DNA from: Ga0077536 sp035325705
Lineage (GTDB): Bacteria; Pseudomonadota; Gammaproteobacteria; Ga0077536
NCBI GenBank assembly: GCA_035325705.1
Contig: DAOKZI010000002.1
Location: 124,001 to 188,000 of the forward strand
DNA: 64,000 nt
Direction of reading: 5' to 3'
The position numbers and the translations under genes were made by a program. This document shows, piece by piece, positions 27,354-35,843 of this stretch; the first letter of the stretch is position 1; each line of letters opens with the position of its first letter. The notes under the pieces are model-generated. The model ran no database searches and was not told where the DNA came from. It worked only from the letters and a program-made list of their open reading frames with translations.

Positions 27354-27666
27354 GCTGCGAACTTTGGCACACTTTGCGCCAGGCGCGAGCGGCCGCCGGT
27401 CACATGTGGTTCGTTCGTAGATCGTGGGGTGCAGGCAAAGTCGCAAAGAGAGGGATGCAGACCTGGGCCGGGCTCGTCGAAGACGAACTGCTCAGGGGCG
27501 GAATGCCCACGTGCCGCAATGGCACGCGCACACACGGACCGCGACGTCGTCGCGGTACGCAGGCGCGGGCGCTCGGGCAGCACGCCGCAGACGATCGAGA
27601 GGGACTGCGCGACGACAGATCTGAATGGATCGGCCGGAGCTCCGTGCTCCGACCGCGGAAGATCGG
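27354..27666. other. Intergenic region upstream of the LanB-like gene
   Basis: This 313-bp stretch must carry the promoter of the LanB-like gene and is where a precursor peptide gene would be expected. I read all frames by eye and found no short ATG-started frame with a ribosome-binding site and a Ser/Thr/Cys-rich tail. The only sizeable frames are arginine- and alanine-rich and look non-coding. No clear terminator follows the surface-protein gene on the other side. Confidence 0.5.
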
Positions 27667-28608
27667 TCAGCCGCCAAGCGCACGCCGCCGCATCAGAGCC
27701 AGCAGTCCGACCCCGGCGCCCAACATCCAGACTGCACCGGGCAAGGGCACCGGCGCGACGACGGTGCGCACGAACTCCTGACCGGCCGTGGACGCAAGAT
27801 CGTACGAGGCGGAAACGTTCAGCTCCACGAGTTCGGTCTGCCACACGGGATCGCCGGTGACGGCGTCGAACACGGGCTCCGTCAGCAGCTCACCGGTTTC
27901 CGGATCGAAGACCTGATCGCCGTTCTCGTCGAAGACGGGCGCCGTGAGCTGAACGAGGTTGCCTTCTTCATCGCGGAGATAGTGCAGGGCGGTGCCCGTA
28001 CCGTCGAAGTTCAGGGTCAGGCCCGTAAGCGAAAACGTGTAGACACCGGGCGCGACCGGGCCATCGCTCGGTCGAAAGCTGCCGAAGAGATAATCCCGTG
28101 ACTCTCCCGGATTCATGACGAACGGAGCGTCGTCGGTATCCGGCAGGAAGTTGAGGGTGTCCGGACCCGTCGTGTTGAACTCGAAATCGTACGGCGGACC
28201 CTGGGTGCAGGATCCGAAGGTCGTGTCGCAGCCGAAATACGTGTTGAGAAAAACGTCCGTCAGCGTCGTCAGCATGAAATCGAACGTATCCTCGGCGTCA
28301 TAGACGGGGGGATAGCTTTCCTGGTACTGATCCGGCGCCGGATGGTTTTCCAGCGGCACGCCGAATGGCGGAGTTCCCTCTGCATCCACTGTCAGCACCA
28401 GCGGGTCGGAGGTCTCGTCGAGCGTGAATCTCAACCACACCGGAATTTCGTCCGTCGGGCCGACCGTCCCGGTGGGTTCGATGAATGTCAGCGTACCGGT
28501 ATAGGCCGCCGCTGCGACGCCGGCATGGAGAACACCTGCGAGGACGATCGCCGCAGGCCCCAATATCCGCCGCAGCCCGGGGGTGGGACGTCGTTGTTCT
28601 GCTTTCAT
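27667..28608 (-). CDS. VPLPA-CTERM sorting-domain protein, secreted
   Basis: A 313-residue exported protein of unknown function. The signal peptide (ILGPAAIVLAGVLHAGVAAA, cleavage before AYTG) follows a basic MKAEQRRP start. The C-terminus has the sorting motif VPLPGAVWMLGAGVGLLAL followed by MRRRALGG. The acidic, Thr-rich middle contains a short internal near-repeat: VFDENGDQVFDPETGELLTE resembles the calcium-loop-like DEEGN and FDAVTGDPVW segments. A single Cys pair is in FGCDTTFGSC. The ATG at 28608 follows GGAGAG; the longer frame is rejected. The upstream neighbour on the same strand (157 bp) is also a sorting-signal protein, but of the canonical PEP type. Confidence 0.86.
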   Translation of the reverse strand: MKAEQRRPTPGLRRILGPAAIVLAGVLHAGVAAAAYTGTLTFIEPTGTVGPTDEIPVWLRFTLDETSDPLVLTVDAEGTPPFGVPLENHPAPDQYQESYPPVYDAEDTFDFMLTTLTDVFLNTYFGCDTTFGSCTQGPPYDFEFNTTGPDTLNFLPDTDDAPFVMNPGESRDYLFGSFRPSDGPVAPGVYTFSLTGLTLNFDGTGTALHYLRDEEGNLVQLTAPVFDENGDQVFDPETGELLTEPVFDAVTGDPVWQTELVELNVSASYDLASTAGQEFVRTVVAPVPLPGAVWMLGAGVGLLALMRRRALGG

Positions 28609-28764
28609 TGATGACTCTCCGCTTCTCGATGGTCGTTGGCCAGGCAAACGCTGCGAATTGCGGAGCTTGCTCATTGGATCGCGCATTCGAATATCGCCGC
28701 GCTTCAGACAAAAACGGGGTGGACCAGCCACCCCGCAAGCCTGGTCGTCGTTGTCGTTGTTCGC

Positions 28765-29646
28765 TTAAGCGAGCTTGCCCTTGCGCTGGCGGCGGCTGTG
28801 GGCGAGCGCGCCGAGACCGAGGCCCAGCAAGGCGAGACTGCCCGGTTCCGGCACCGTCGACGTGCGGCCGCAGTTGTCGTTGGTCGCGGCGCAGGCGTCT
28901 TCGATGACCTGATTGGTCGGGCCCGTCAGCGGGAAGTCGGGATCGCCGGTGCGAACGGGCAGGTCTTCCCAGGAAGCCTGGTACGGCGCGTTGAAGGTGC
29001 CGAACGGAGATTCGAAGCCGAAGCCGCCGAGGCCTTCGCCTTCGCGGATCGTGTTGCCGCCGAAGCAGTCGAACCCGCTCTCGCCGCCTTCGCAGAAACC
29101 GGTATAGAAATGCAGGACGTGGGTGACGTCGTTGTACGGATTGTTGTCTTCGCCGCCGAAGAGATCGTCGAAGAAGTCTTTCCAGGGATCGCCGTCCTGT
29201 TGCCATTCGGCGATCCCCGACCACCCGGTGGATACATTTTCGGGGCCGATTTCTTCGATCGCGAAGCTCCAGCCTTCGGGCACCGTGACGTTTACGATCT
29301 TCGAGGGGTCGGTGCCAGCGAGAACCGGATTGCCGCGCTGATCGAATATCGGATTGCCTTCATCGTCCCTGGCATAGTCGACGGTCGATCCGAAGAACGG
29401 CAGCTCCCAGTCGCGGATGACTTGACGCGCGTTCTCGCTCGTGATGTCGGAGGTATTGCAGACGACGAACTCGTAGAGGAAGTTGCCGGTGCCGAGATCC
29501 GTCACGCTGGACGGCACGGCCGAGGTCTGGAATCCGCCGGAGACCGGTTCGGGACAGCTCAAGGACGAGGAGATGGCATGGGCCGTCGAACTGATACCGA
29601 GCGCGCCGAACAAAGCGGCGACCGACACGTGTAGGGTCTTTCTCAT
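28765..29646 (-). CDS. PEP-CTERM sorting-domain protein, secreted
   Basis: A 293-residue exported protein. The signal peptide MRKTLHVSVAALFGALGISS ends at TAHA-ISSS. The C-terminus is the canonical TVPEPGSLALLGLGLGALA helix followed by the basic tail HSRRQRKGKLA, recognised by exosortase/EpsH systems. The body is rich in Gly, Asp, Asn and Trp, with four or five Cys (CPEP, VVCNT, FCEGG, DCFGG, CAATNDNC), so disulfides are likely after export. The motif differs from the VPLPA type of its neighbour, which implies either two exosortases or one with loose specificity. The start follows TTGGAG. Confidence 0.88.
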   Translation of the reverse strand: MRKTLHVSVAALFGALGISSTAHAISSSLSCPEPVSGGFQTSAVPSSVTDLGTGNFLYEFVVCNTSDITSENARQVIRDWELPFFGSTVDYARDDEGNPIFDQRGNPVLAGTDPSKIVNVTVPEGWSFAIEEIGPENVSTGWSGIAEWQQDGDPWKDFFDDLFGGEDNNPYNDVTHVLHFYTGFCEGGESGFDCFGGNTIREGEGLGGFGFESPFGTFNAPYQASWEDLPVRTGDPDFPLTGPTNQVIEDACAATNDNCGRTSTVPEPGSLALLGLGLGALAHSRRQRKGKLA

Positions 29647-29985
29647 TGCGTGCTCCAAATGCGTCGTAATTGTCGGGCTTGGCTTACGGCCTGACGTTTG
29701 CTCAGCCGACAGCAAGCTTCACGCCACTGTTGCTATGTGCAGGATTGCGCGACGATTTCGCGGTAAGCGAAGGACGCGGCCGCGGGCTCGTTGTAAAGAT
29801 GCTGGACAGCTTGCCGCGGGACTTTTCGCCGCTTGCAGCGATTTCCACGCGCAAGTCGCTGTTTTCACTTGCGCGCGGAGGTCTTTGCCGTGTCAAGTCG
29901 ATTGACATGCAAGGCCGGGCCTGCGGCGCCGGCGCGCTTGCGTGTAGCCTGTCGCGCACGAGGACGAAGCGGAGAGGACGATGCG
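29647..29985. other. Intergenic region between divergent PEP-CTERM and metallopeptidase genes
   Basis: The 339-bp divergent spacer is less GC-rich than its surroundings and must hold promoters for both flanking genes. A TTGACA hexamer is present at 29902-29907, but no matching -10 box lies at the right distance. No repeats or convincing small frames were seen. Confidence 0.5.
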
Positions 29986-30846
29986 ATGAAATGGCAGACA
30001 GGCAGGCGCAGCGAGAACGTCGAGGATCGGCGCGGCATGCGCAGCGCCGGCGTCGGCATCAAGACCGGCGGCGGTCTCGGCATGGTGGTGATGGTGCTGC
30101 TCGCCCTCTACTTCGGCGTCGATCCCTCCGTGATCCTGCAGAGCGGTCTGCAGCAGGAAACGGTCGACAGCGGGCCCGCGCAAGCGCCGCCCGCGCCCGG
30201 CGAGGACCCGCTCGCCGAATTCGTGGCGGTCGTCCTCGGCGACACCGAAGACACCTGGAACAGCCTGTTTCAGGCCGCGGGCGAGCGCTATGAGGAACCG
30301 CGGCTCGTGCTCTTCAGCGACGCCGTGCAATCCGCCTGCGGCTATGCGCAGGCGGCGATGGGGCCGTTCTACTGTCCCTCCGATCGCAAGGTCTACATCG
30401 ATCTGTCGTTCTATCGCGATCTCCGCGAGCGCCACGCGGCGCCCGGCGATTTCGCGCAGGCCTATGTGATCGCCCACGAGGTCGGACACCACGTGCAGAA
30501 CCTGCTCGGCATCGCCGATCGAGTCCAGCGCCAGCGCGCGCAGGTCGATCGCGAGGCCGGCAATCGCCTGCAGGTCCGCATGGAGCTGCAGGCGGACTGC
30601 TTCGCGGGCCTGTGGGCCCATCACGCCGATCGCGCGCGCGGCATCCTCGAGCAGGGCGACGTCGAAGAGGCGCTGAACGCGGCGACCGCGATCGGCGACG
30701 ATCGCCTGCAGCGCGAAGCGCAGGGCTATGTGGTGCCCGAATCCTTCACGCACGGCTCCTCGGCGCAGCGCGTGCGCTGGTTCAAGCGCGGGCTCGACAG
30801 CGGCGACTTCGAGGCCTGCAACACCTTCGAAGCCCGCGAGCTGTAG
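29986..30846 (+). CDS. Neutral zinc metallopeptidase, YpfJ family
   Basis: A 286-residue predicted membrane-anchored metallopeptidase. A short cytoplasmic N-terminus (MKWQTGRRSENVEDRRG) is followed by one transmembrane helix (GGLGMVVMVLLALYFGV, about residues 30-46) and a periplasmic domain. The zinc site is AYVIAHEVGHHVQNLLG (HExxH at about 165-169), with the downstream glutamate/Asp region MELQADCFAGLWAHH. This matches the DUF/PF04228 putative neutral zinc metallopeptidases. Substrates are unknown. The ATG follows GGAGAGG; the 51-codon longer frame is rejected. Confidence 0.9.
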   Translation: MKWQTGRRSENVEDRRGMRSAGVGIKTGGGLGMVVMVLLALYFGVDPSVILQSGLQQETVDSGPAQAPPAPGEDPLAEFVAVVLGDTEDTWNSLFQAAGERYEEPRLVLFSDAVQSACGYAQAAMGPFYCPSDRKVYIDLSFYRDLRERHAAPGDFAQAYVIAHEVGHHVQNLLGIADRVQRQRAQVDREAGNRLQVRMELQADCFAGLWAHHADRARGILEQGDVEEALNAATAIGDDRLQREAQGYVVPESFTHGSSAQRVRWFKRGLDSGDFEACNTFEAREL

Positions 30847-31012
30847 CAGATCGCGACAGATTGCCGTCCGCCGCATCGCAATAGATCTGCCGGCGGCGGC
30901 CGGCGGTGGACGCCCTTTTCGAGCGCGGTGTAGGCTCCTTGGACTTGGTCAAAACATGAGCAGCCCGCCGGGCATTCCGTCCGATCGAGGCGCCGCAAAC
31001 GAGGAGTGTGTT

Positions 31013-32239
31013 ATGGAAATTGGCGCGTTCTACCTGCCGTCCGTCGGCACCAAAGAAGATATCCAGAAAGGCATGGCCGGCAAGCGGACCGACCTGTACC
31101 AGGCGATGCTCCGCAATCTGACCGAACAGCTCCAGTACATGGACGAAAACGGCTACTACGGCGCCGGCTTCACGGAGCACCATTTCCACATCGAAGGCGA
31201 AGAGGTCTCGACCAATCCGGTCATCCTCGATCTCTACTTCGGCATGCAGACGAAGCACATGAAGTTCGGCCAGCTCGGCAACGTGCTGCCGTCGCAAAAC
31301 CCGATCAACCTCGCCGAGAACATCGCGATGGTGTCGCAGATGCTCGGCGGCCGCGTGTTCGCCGGCTTCGCGCGCGGTTATCAGCCGCGCTGGGTGAACA
31401 TCCTCGGCCAGCAGGTCGGCCTGCAGGAGCCCGGCGAAGGCGCGGACTACGAAGAGCTGAAGCGCTCCCTGTTCGAGGAGCACTACGAGATCATGATGAA
31501 GGCGTGGACGAAGGACACCTTCAGCCACCAGGGCAAGCACTGGCAGATCCCGAGCAAGCCGATCAAATGGGCGGCGCACGAGGTCGCGCGCAAATACGGC
31601 CAGGGTCTCAACGACAATAACGAGATCGTCGAGATCGGCATCGCGCCGCCGACCTACAACAAGCAGATCCCGGATCTGTTCATGCCCTTCGCGACCTCCG
31701 AGCGTTCGATCGCCTGGGGCATGGAGCGCGGCATCGTGCCCGTCACGATCATGACCCATCCCGAAGTCGTGAAGGGCCACTTCGAGGCCGGCCAGCGGGC
31801 GGCCGCGAAGGCCGGTCGCAACCTGAAGTACGGCCAGGGCATGGCGATGAGCCGCGAGATCATCGTCGCCGACACCGACGCCGAGGCCGAAGCGCTCGCG
31901 CGTGAAGCCGGCGCTTTCATCTGGAACAATTTCTTCGTGCCCTTCGGCTTCAACGGCGCGATCGCGGGCCCGGGCGAAGGCCCCTTCGATCCGCCGGCGA
32001 CCTTCGAGGCGCTGTGGGAGCGCGGCCTCGTCATCCACGGCAGCCCGGACACCGTCAACCGCAAGATGGAGAAGCTGCTGAAGGAGCTGCCGGTCGACTA
32101 CTTCTGGATGTTCATCTACAACCACATGCCGCAGGCCGCGTGCATGAAGAGCCTGAAGCTCCTCACCGAAAAGGTGTGGCCGAACTTCACCGACAAGATC
32201 GGCGGCGGCAATCTCGCCCGCCTGCGCGCGAAGGGCTGA
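31013..32239 (+). CDS. LLM-class flavin-dependent monooxygenase (luciferase-like)
   Basis: A 408-residue TIM-barrel flavin oxygenase of the bacterial luciferase superfamily. It has GAGFTEHHFHIEGEEVSTNP (about 45-64), NPINLAENIAMVSQMLGGR and FAGFARGYQPRWVN, typical of LuxA-like F420/FMN oxidoreductases. Uncommon inserts, for example around KWAAHEVARKYGQGLNDNN, make it longer than simple LLM enzymes. It would use reduced FMN (or F420H2) and O2 on an unknown substrate, with the reductase encoded elsewhere. The start has GAGGAG 8 nt upstream. Two more LLM proteins are in the window (36705 and 46249), but they are not close paralogues by motif. Confidence 0.9.
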   Translation: MEIGAFYLPSVGTKEDIQKGMAGKRTDLYQAMLRNLTEQLQYMDENGYYGAGFTEHHFHIEGEEVSTNPVILDLYFGMQTKHMKFGQLGNVLPSQNPINLAENIAMVSQMLGGRVFAGFARGYQPRWVNILGQQVGLQEPGEGADYEELKRSLFEEHYEIMMKAWTKDTFSHQGKHWQIPSKPIKWAAHEVARKYGQGLNDNNEIVEIGIAPPTYNKQIPDLFMPFATSERSIAWGMERGIVPVTIMTHPEVVKGHFEAGQRAAAKAGRNLKYGQGMAMSREIIVADTDAEAEALAREAGAFIWNNFFVPFGFNGAIAGPGEGPFDPPATFEALWERGLVIHGSPDTVNRKMEKLLKELPVDYFWMFIYNHMPQAACMKSLKLLTEKVWPNFTDKIGGGNLARLRAKG

Positions 32240-32521
32240 TCGCCCGCCGCTTACGGGGAGCGCCGCCGGCGCTCCCCGCCTCCTTCCCGGTCCCGGCCGT
32301 GCCGGACATCGTCACGCGCCGCGGGCGCCGCTCTGGTCGCACGCGCCCATGCGCGCTACGGTTGGCATCGACGCCGGCGGCGCCGATCCGAAAACGGCGC
32401 AAGCCCGCGCGGGCCAAGCGGACAGCGGGGAGCGAGTGATGGGAGTGGACAGCACGTCGATCGCAGAGCGCTCACGCGGCTGCCGCCGGCCGCAGGCCGG
32501 CGCGGCGCCGAGGCGGATACG

Positions 32522-34081
32522 ATGACGGCGGCGCGCGGCAGCGACGCGCTCGCGTCCCTCGTCGATGCGCTCGCCGCACAGTTCGCGGCGCGCGGCGACA
32601 ACATCGAGCGCTTCGAGACCCATATCTCGACGGTGCTCCTCGCCGGCGATTACGCCTACAAATTCAAGAAACCGGTCGACTTCGGCTTCCTCGACTACAC
32701 CACGCTCGATCGGCGCCGCCACTACTGCGAGCTCGAGCTCGCGCTGAACGCGCGCCATGCGCCCGGCCTCTACCTCGACGTGCTGCCGGTGACGGCGGGA
32801 CCGACGCTCGGCGGTACCGGTCCCGTCATCGAATGGACGCTGCGCATGCGGCGCTTCGCGACCGATCAGCGGCTCGACGTGGCGCTGGAAGACGGCCGCG
32901 TCGACGCCGCGGACGTCGCGGCGATCGCGCGTGCCCTGGCCGAGACGCACGCGCACGCCGCGGGCGCGCCGGCGGCGGGTCGCCACGGCACGCCGCCGCT
33001 GGTGCGCAGCCAGCTCCTCGCCGGTCTGGAGGTCCTCGCGTCCTTCGTGCCCGATTTGCCCGCATTCCTGCGCGAGCTCGAAGCGGCCTTCGCGGCAAAG
33101 GTCGCCGCCTTCGAGGATCGCCTGCAGGCCGGTCACGTCCGCGACTGTCACGGCGATCTGCATTTGAGCAATCTCGTGCGCTACGAGGGACGCTGGCAGG
33201 CCTTCGACTGCATCGAGTTCGACGACGAGCTGCGCTACATCGATACCGCGAGCGATCTCGCCTTCCCGTTGATGGATTTCGACGTGCGCGGACACGAGAC
33301 GCTCGCCAACGCGCTGCTGAACGACTATCTCGCGAGCGGCGGCGACTACGGCCTGTTCGCGGTGCTCGACTACTACCTTCTCTATCGCAGCGTCGTGCGC
33401 GCGAAGGTCGCCTGCCTGTCCAGCGACGGCAGCGGCGATGCCGCGGATCGGGCCGCGCGCACGCGCGCCGCGCGCCATCTCGCGCTCGCGCGGCGCTATC
33501 TCGCCCCGCGCGGCGCGCCCGCGCTGTATCTGACGCACGGCGTGTCGGGCAGCGGCAAATCCTGGCTCGCGCGCCGCCTCGCGAGCGCGCGCGGCTTCGT
33601 CCACCTGCGTTCCGACGTCGAGCGCAAGCGCCGCGCCGGGCTCGCGGCGACGGCGGCCAGCCACAGCGCGCTGGACGCGGATCTCTACGATCGCGCACAC
33701 ACCGACGCGACCTACGAGCGCCTGCTGCAGCTCGCCGAGCAGCTACTCGGCCACGCTTGCTCGGTGATCGTCGACGCGAGCTTTCTCGCCGCCGCGCGCC
33801 GCGCGCCCTTTGCCGCGCTGGCGCGACGCCTCGGCGTCGACTTCGTGATCCTCGACTGCGCGGCGCCGCGCGCGACGCTCGAAGCGCGCATCGCCGCGCG
33901 GCAGGCCGCCGGCACGGACGCGTCCGAAGCGACGCTCGCCGTGCTCGCGCGTCAGATCGACGCGCGCGAGCCGCTCAGTGCCCAGGAGCGTCGGCACGTA
34001 ATTGCCGCCGATGACATCGACGACGCGCGCCTCGAGACCTTGCCCGGGGCGGGGCGCCTCGCGCGCAGCGCCGCGCGATGA
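32522..34081 (+). CDS. Bifunctional aminoglycoside-phosphotransferase-like / AAA P-loop kinase fusion
   Basis: A 519-residue two-domain protein. The N-terminal half (about 1-325) is an APH-like kinase fold: AGDYAYKFKKPVDFGFLDY carries the ATP-binding lysine and DCHGDLHLSNL (about 205-215) the catalytic loop. FDCIEFDDELRYIDTASDLAF supplies the metal-binding acids. The C-terminal half (about 335-515) has a Walker A GVSGSGKSW and LRSDVERKR, as in zeta-toxin/gluconate-kinase-like P-loop proteins. This fusion is widespread (COG2187+COG0645), but its substrate is not established; antibiotic resistance should not be assumed. The 280-bp spacer before it holds no recognised feature. Confidence 0.85.
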   Translation: MTAARGSDALASLVDALAAQFAARGDNIERFETHISTVLLAGDYAYKFKKPVDFGFLDYTTLDRRRHYCELELALNARHAPGLYLDVLPVTAGPTLGGTGPVIEWTLRMRRFATDQRLDVALEDGRVDAADVAAIARALAETHAHAAGAPAAGRHGTPPLVRSQLLAGLEVLASFVPDLPAFLRELEAAFAAKVAAFEDRLQAGHVRDCHGDLHLSNLVRYEGRWQAFDCIEFDDELRYIDTASDLAFPLMDFDVRGHETLANALLNDYLASGGDYGLFAVLDYYLLYRSVVRAKVACLSSDGSGDAADRAARTRAARHLALARRYLAPRGAPALYLTHGVSGSGKSWLARRLASARGFVHLRSDVERKRRAGLAATAASHSALDADLYDRAHTDATYERLLQLAEQLLGHACSVIVDASFLAAARRAPFAALARRLGVDFVILDCAAPRATLEARIAARQAAGTDASEATLAVLARQIDAREPLSAQERRHVIAADDIDDARLETLPGAGRLARSAAR

Positions 34082-34099
34082 AAGCTGCTCGAGACTTCT

Positions 34100-34546
34100 T
34101 CAGACGCGGATGAAGGCCGCGCGCTTGGGATCCGCGCGCAGGGCGGCGAGATCGTCCGCGTTCGGGAGCTGCGGCCGATCGCGCTCGGCGTTGACGAGAC
34201 ACAGGAAGCCGAGCGGCGCATCCGCTGCCGCGCGGAACTGATGCCAGCGCAGCGGCGGCACCTGCACCAGATCGTGCTCGCCGATCGCGAAGACTTCATC
34301 GCCGACCAGGCATTCGCCGCGGCCGCGCAGGATCATCACCGCGTGCACGTGGGCGTGGCGCTCGAGCGTCGTGTGGCCGTTCGGGGCGACTTCGAAATAG
34401 CGTAGCTGGCAGGCGAGCGCGGGATCCTCGAACAGCACCTGGCGCGTGACCTCGCGAAACGGCGCGCTGCCGTCCTCCTTGTATTCGAGCACGTCCACGT
34501 TCTGCCAGCGGCCGGCCGCGCGCCGACTGCGATGCACCTCGTTCAT
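34100..34546 (-). CDS. Cupin-domain protein coupled to a RuBisCO-like protein
   Basis: A 148-residue single-domain cupin. Cupin motif 1 is GHTTLERHAHVHAVMILRGRG, with metal-binding His residues and Glu (about 58-78). Motif 2 is LVQVPPLRWHQFRA, with the distal His (about 95-108). Its ATG overlaps the stop of the upstream RuBisCO-like gene by four bases, with GAGGAG just inside that gene. In Rhodospirillum rubrum a cupin methylsulfurylase acts after an RLP isomerase to turn 1-methylthioxylulose 5-phosphate into 1-deoxyxylulose 5-phosphate and methanethiol. The coupling here suggests the same role but does not prove it. Confidence 0.85.
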   Translation of the reverse strand: MNEVHRSRRAAGRWQNVDVLEYKEDGSAPFREVTRQVLFEDPALACQLRYFEVAPNGHTTLERHAHVHAVMILRGRGECLVGDEVFAIGEHDLVQVPPLRWHQFRAAADAPLGFLCLVNAERDRPQLPNADDLAALRADPKRAAFIRV

Positions 34547-35658
34547 CGGGATTTCTCCTCTTGCGCGCTCGACAAGCGCCGCACCGCGTCGACGAAGGCG
34601 CGGCTGCGCGCCGGCAGCTCGGTGCCGGCGGCGAGCAGATTGCCGCCGATCAGCAGGCACACGTCGCGACCGTAGACTTCGAGCATTTCAGCCACCCGCT
34701 CGACGCTCATGCCGCCGGCCGGCACCGGCGTGCAGGGACGAAAATCACGCCACGGTGCGCGACCGGCATGAGCAAGGGCTTCGCAGATCGCGCGGCTGTA
34801 GCTGAAGCGCCCGCCGTAGTTCGGAAAGATCGTCGCGTCAGCACCGAGCAGACGGAACAGGCGGCCGAACAACAGCGGCGGCGCGATGCGCGAGGCGCCG
34901 CCGAGCGCGGGATGGGCGAGCACGGGACAAGGCAGCTCGTCGACGAGCTCGGCGAAGCAGGCCAGGCCCATCAGCATCGGACACGCGAGCACCATGCCGA
35001 CGCCCTCCTCGCGCACGATGCGCAGTTGCTCGCGAAGCTGCCGCGGACCGCCCGACAGCGAGGGCGCATAGACGCTGCGGCCGCCGGTCGCGGCGTTCGC
35101 CCGTCGCACCGCGGCCTGGCAGGCGGCGACGCGCGCGGCGAACGGCGAGTAAGCCTGATTCGCGATGCCGTGATCGTCCTTGATGATGTCGAGGCCGGCG
35201 CGCGCGAAGGTCTCGCACAGCGCCGCGAGCTCGGCGGGCGGCAGGCCCTGCGGCTTCAAGGCCGTCATCGTCATCGCGCGGGCCCAGGCACCGACGAGCT
35301 CGCGCATGCCCTGCAGACCGAAGCGCGGGCCGCGGAAGCCGGCGAGAAAATCGTCCGGCAAGGCGACATCGACGAGCGTGACGTCGTCCTGCAGCGAGCA
35401 ATTGCCGAACAGCATGTTCATCGCCTGGCCGATCTCGCCGCCGGCCGTCGCCGTCGCGAGCGAGAGCGTCACTGCGTGTACTCCCGCTGCGATCTCCGCG
35501 CAGCCTTCGACCCGCGCGACGATTTCCTCGCGCACGTAGTCGTTCGTGACGGGCGCGAGCGGCATCTCGATGCTCTGCTCCAGCGCGAGCGCCTGCGCGC
35601 GCGCATCGACGTCGGCAGCCGCACAGCGGAGATGGTAAACGGCGTGGAATCTGCTCAT
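34543..35658 (-). CDS. RuBisCO-like protein (form IV)
   Basis: A 371-residue RuBisCO large-subunit homologue, shorter than true RbcL (about 470). The first active-site segment reads TALKPQG (about 130-136): the lysine equivalent to K175 is kept, but the second lysine of KPK is Gln. The carbamate/metal segment reads DIIKDDHG (about 155-162): Lys and Asp are kept, while the usual Glu is His. The loop-6 lysine motif is absent; instead LFRLLGADATIFPNYGGRFS and GGNLLAAG (phosphate site) are seen. It therefore cannot fix CO2 and is probably an isomerase or enolase. Form IV members of R. rubrum act on 5-methylthioribulose 1-phosphate. The ATG at 35658 lacks a clear ribosome-binding site; 35667 is an in-frame alternative. 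Confidence 0.88.
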   Translation of the reverse strand: MSRFHAVYHLRCAAADVDARAQALALEQSIEMPLAPVTNDYVREEIVARVEGCAEIAAGVHAVTLSLATATAGGEIGQAMNMLFGNCSLQDDVTLVDVALPDDFLAGFRGPRFGLQGMRELVGAWARAMTMTALKPQGLPPAELAALCETFARAGLDIIKDDHGIANQAYSPFAARVAACQAAVRRANAATGGRSVYAPSLSGGPRQLREQLRIVREEGVGMVLACPMLMGLACFAELVDELPCPVLAHPALGGASRIAPPLLFGRLFRLLGADATIFPNYGGRFSYSRAICEALAHAGRAPWRDFRPCTPVPAGGMSVERVAEMLEVYGRDVCLLIGGNLLAAGTELPARSRAFVDAVRRLSSAQEEKSR

Positions 35659-35843
35659 GTAACGCATTGTAACGCGCGCGGCGTGACGCATGGCGCCGCT
35701 CGCGCATCGAGGCGCGGCGTTAAGAGGCGCGGCGTTAATTCGCGGTTAAGTGGCAGCGGCGCAGAGTCGGGACCGTGTCCGACGCAGGACCGCGGCCGAG
35801 GTGGCAGCGGACGACGGACGAAACGAACCGAAAGGAATGCGCC

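Noticed and set aside
23464..27372. One 1302-codon reverse frame suggesting a giant fused protein
   Set aside because: Only the part up to 24846 matches the PaaK-like family. The rest is an off-frame arginine-rich shadow of the LanB-like gene, which is read in another frame and ends in a TGATG coupling site.
34543..35658. True carbon-fixing RuBisCO
   Set aside because: The second lysine of KPK, the Glu of KDDE and the loop-6 lysine are absent, and the protein is about 100 residues shorter than RbcL.
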